Below are positions 6,251-6,385 of a stretch of 6,385 nucleotides of DNA, piece after piece (within the stretch, counting starts at the first letter, position 1; every line of letters begins with the position of its first letter). The notes under the pieces are model-generated. The model had not been told where the DNA came from. It saw only the letters and a program-made list of their open reading frames with translations, and did no database searches. The DNA comes from Gammaproteobacteria bacterium. Lineage in GTDB: Bacteria; Pseudomonadota; Gammaproteobacteria; Methylococcales; Methylomonadaceae. The stretch spans positions 1 to 6,385 of the forward strand of contig JAJRWJ010000328.1 in NCBI GenBank assembly GCA_024276805.1. The letters run 5' to 3'. Made by a program: the position numbers and the translations under genes.

Positions 6251-6278
6251 TTGACATGCTGGAGTAGGGATGTATAAT
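6251..6278 (+). promoter_or_regulatory. rRNA operon promoter P2
   Basis: A second perfect pair, TTGACA (6251-6256) and TATAAT (6273-6278), again 16 bp apart, lies 96 bp after P1. Both -10 boxes sit in TGTATAAT and both are followed by similar bases (GGCTCCAC and AGCTCAAC), so the promoters look like a tandem duplication. An A-run (AAAAAA, 6231-6236) lies upstream. Start expected near 6284-6286. Confidence 0.88.
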
Positions 6279-6284
6279 AGTCCA

Positions 6285-6385
6285 GCTCAACGGGGATGAA
6301 AACCCCGCGCTCTTTAACAAGATGATCAAAATAATTTGTGTGGGTGCTTGTGATGGAATGTTTAGTCGGCGATTAAATATTCGGC
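6285..6385 (+). ncRNA. 5' leader of rRNA operon transcript (16S gene outside window)
   Basis: All sequence after P2 should be transcribed as pre-16S leader. The usual mature 16S start (AGAGTTTGATC-like) is not reached before 6385, so no rRNA gene itself is annotated. Confidence 0.75.
6291..6351 (+). promoter_or_regulatory. rRNA leader antitermination region (boxB-like hairpin, boxA, boxC-like)
   Basis: A hairpin CGGGG-ATGAAAA-CCCCG (6291-6307) is followed at once by GCTCTTTAACA (6309-6319), which matches the proteobacterial rrn boxA bound by NusB/NusE. A GTGTGGGTGCTTGTG segment (about 6338-6352) corresponds to the conserved boxC-like stretch seen before 16S genes. Together they indicate a 16S rRNA gene just to the right. 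Confidence 0.85.

Noticed and set aside
6144..6329. Minus-strand open frame of 61 codons across the rRNA promoters
   Set aside because: It covers P1, P2 and boxA, which explain the sequence far better than coding does.

Overview
The window looks like chromosomal DNA from a proteobacterium, most likely beta or gamma. It is rich in exported c-type cytochrome sequence, has an outer-membrane beta-barrel protein ending in Phe, and ends with a textbook proteobacterial rRNA operon leader (tandem TTGACA/TATAAT promoters with 16-bp spacers, a small boxB-like hairpin and a boxA). I cannot name the genus from sequence alone.

Layout. Positions 1-651 (+) hold the 3' end of a multiheme c-type cytochrome built from short repeated modules (eight heme-binding motifs are visible, and the gene begins before the window). 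Nine bases later, 661-1146 (+) encodes a 161-residue exported protein made of one AMIN-like beta domain. Converging on it, 1223-3439 (-) encodes a 738-residue outer-membrane protein: a signal peptide, the same AMIN-like domain, two TPR units and a beta-barrel. After a gap with a rho-independent terminator and two further hairpins comes 3661-5613 (-), a 650-residue exported protein with one CxxCH heme site, four PKD-type repeats, an acidic block and a tail of only charged residues and His. Positions 5628-6139 hold no gene but contain several palindromes, including what looks like a decayed multicopy palindromic repeat. From about 6140 to the end lie the promoters and leader of a rightward rRNA operon, whose 16S gene should begin just outside the window.

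How the parts may fit. The multiheme cytochrome, its AMIN-like partner and the barrel protein that shares the AMIN-like domain suggest a cell-envelope electron-transfer locus, possibly of porin-cytochrome type. The shared domain is seen directly. The joint function is inference. The heme-plus-PKD protein is a second exported cytochrome-like protein, probably a periplasmic or surface protein. The rRNA operon is an unrelated neighbour.
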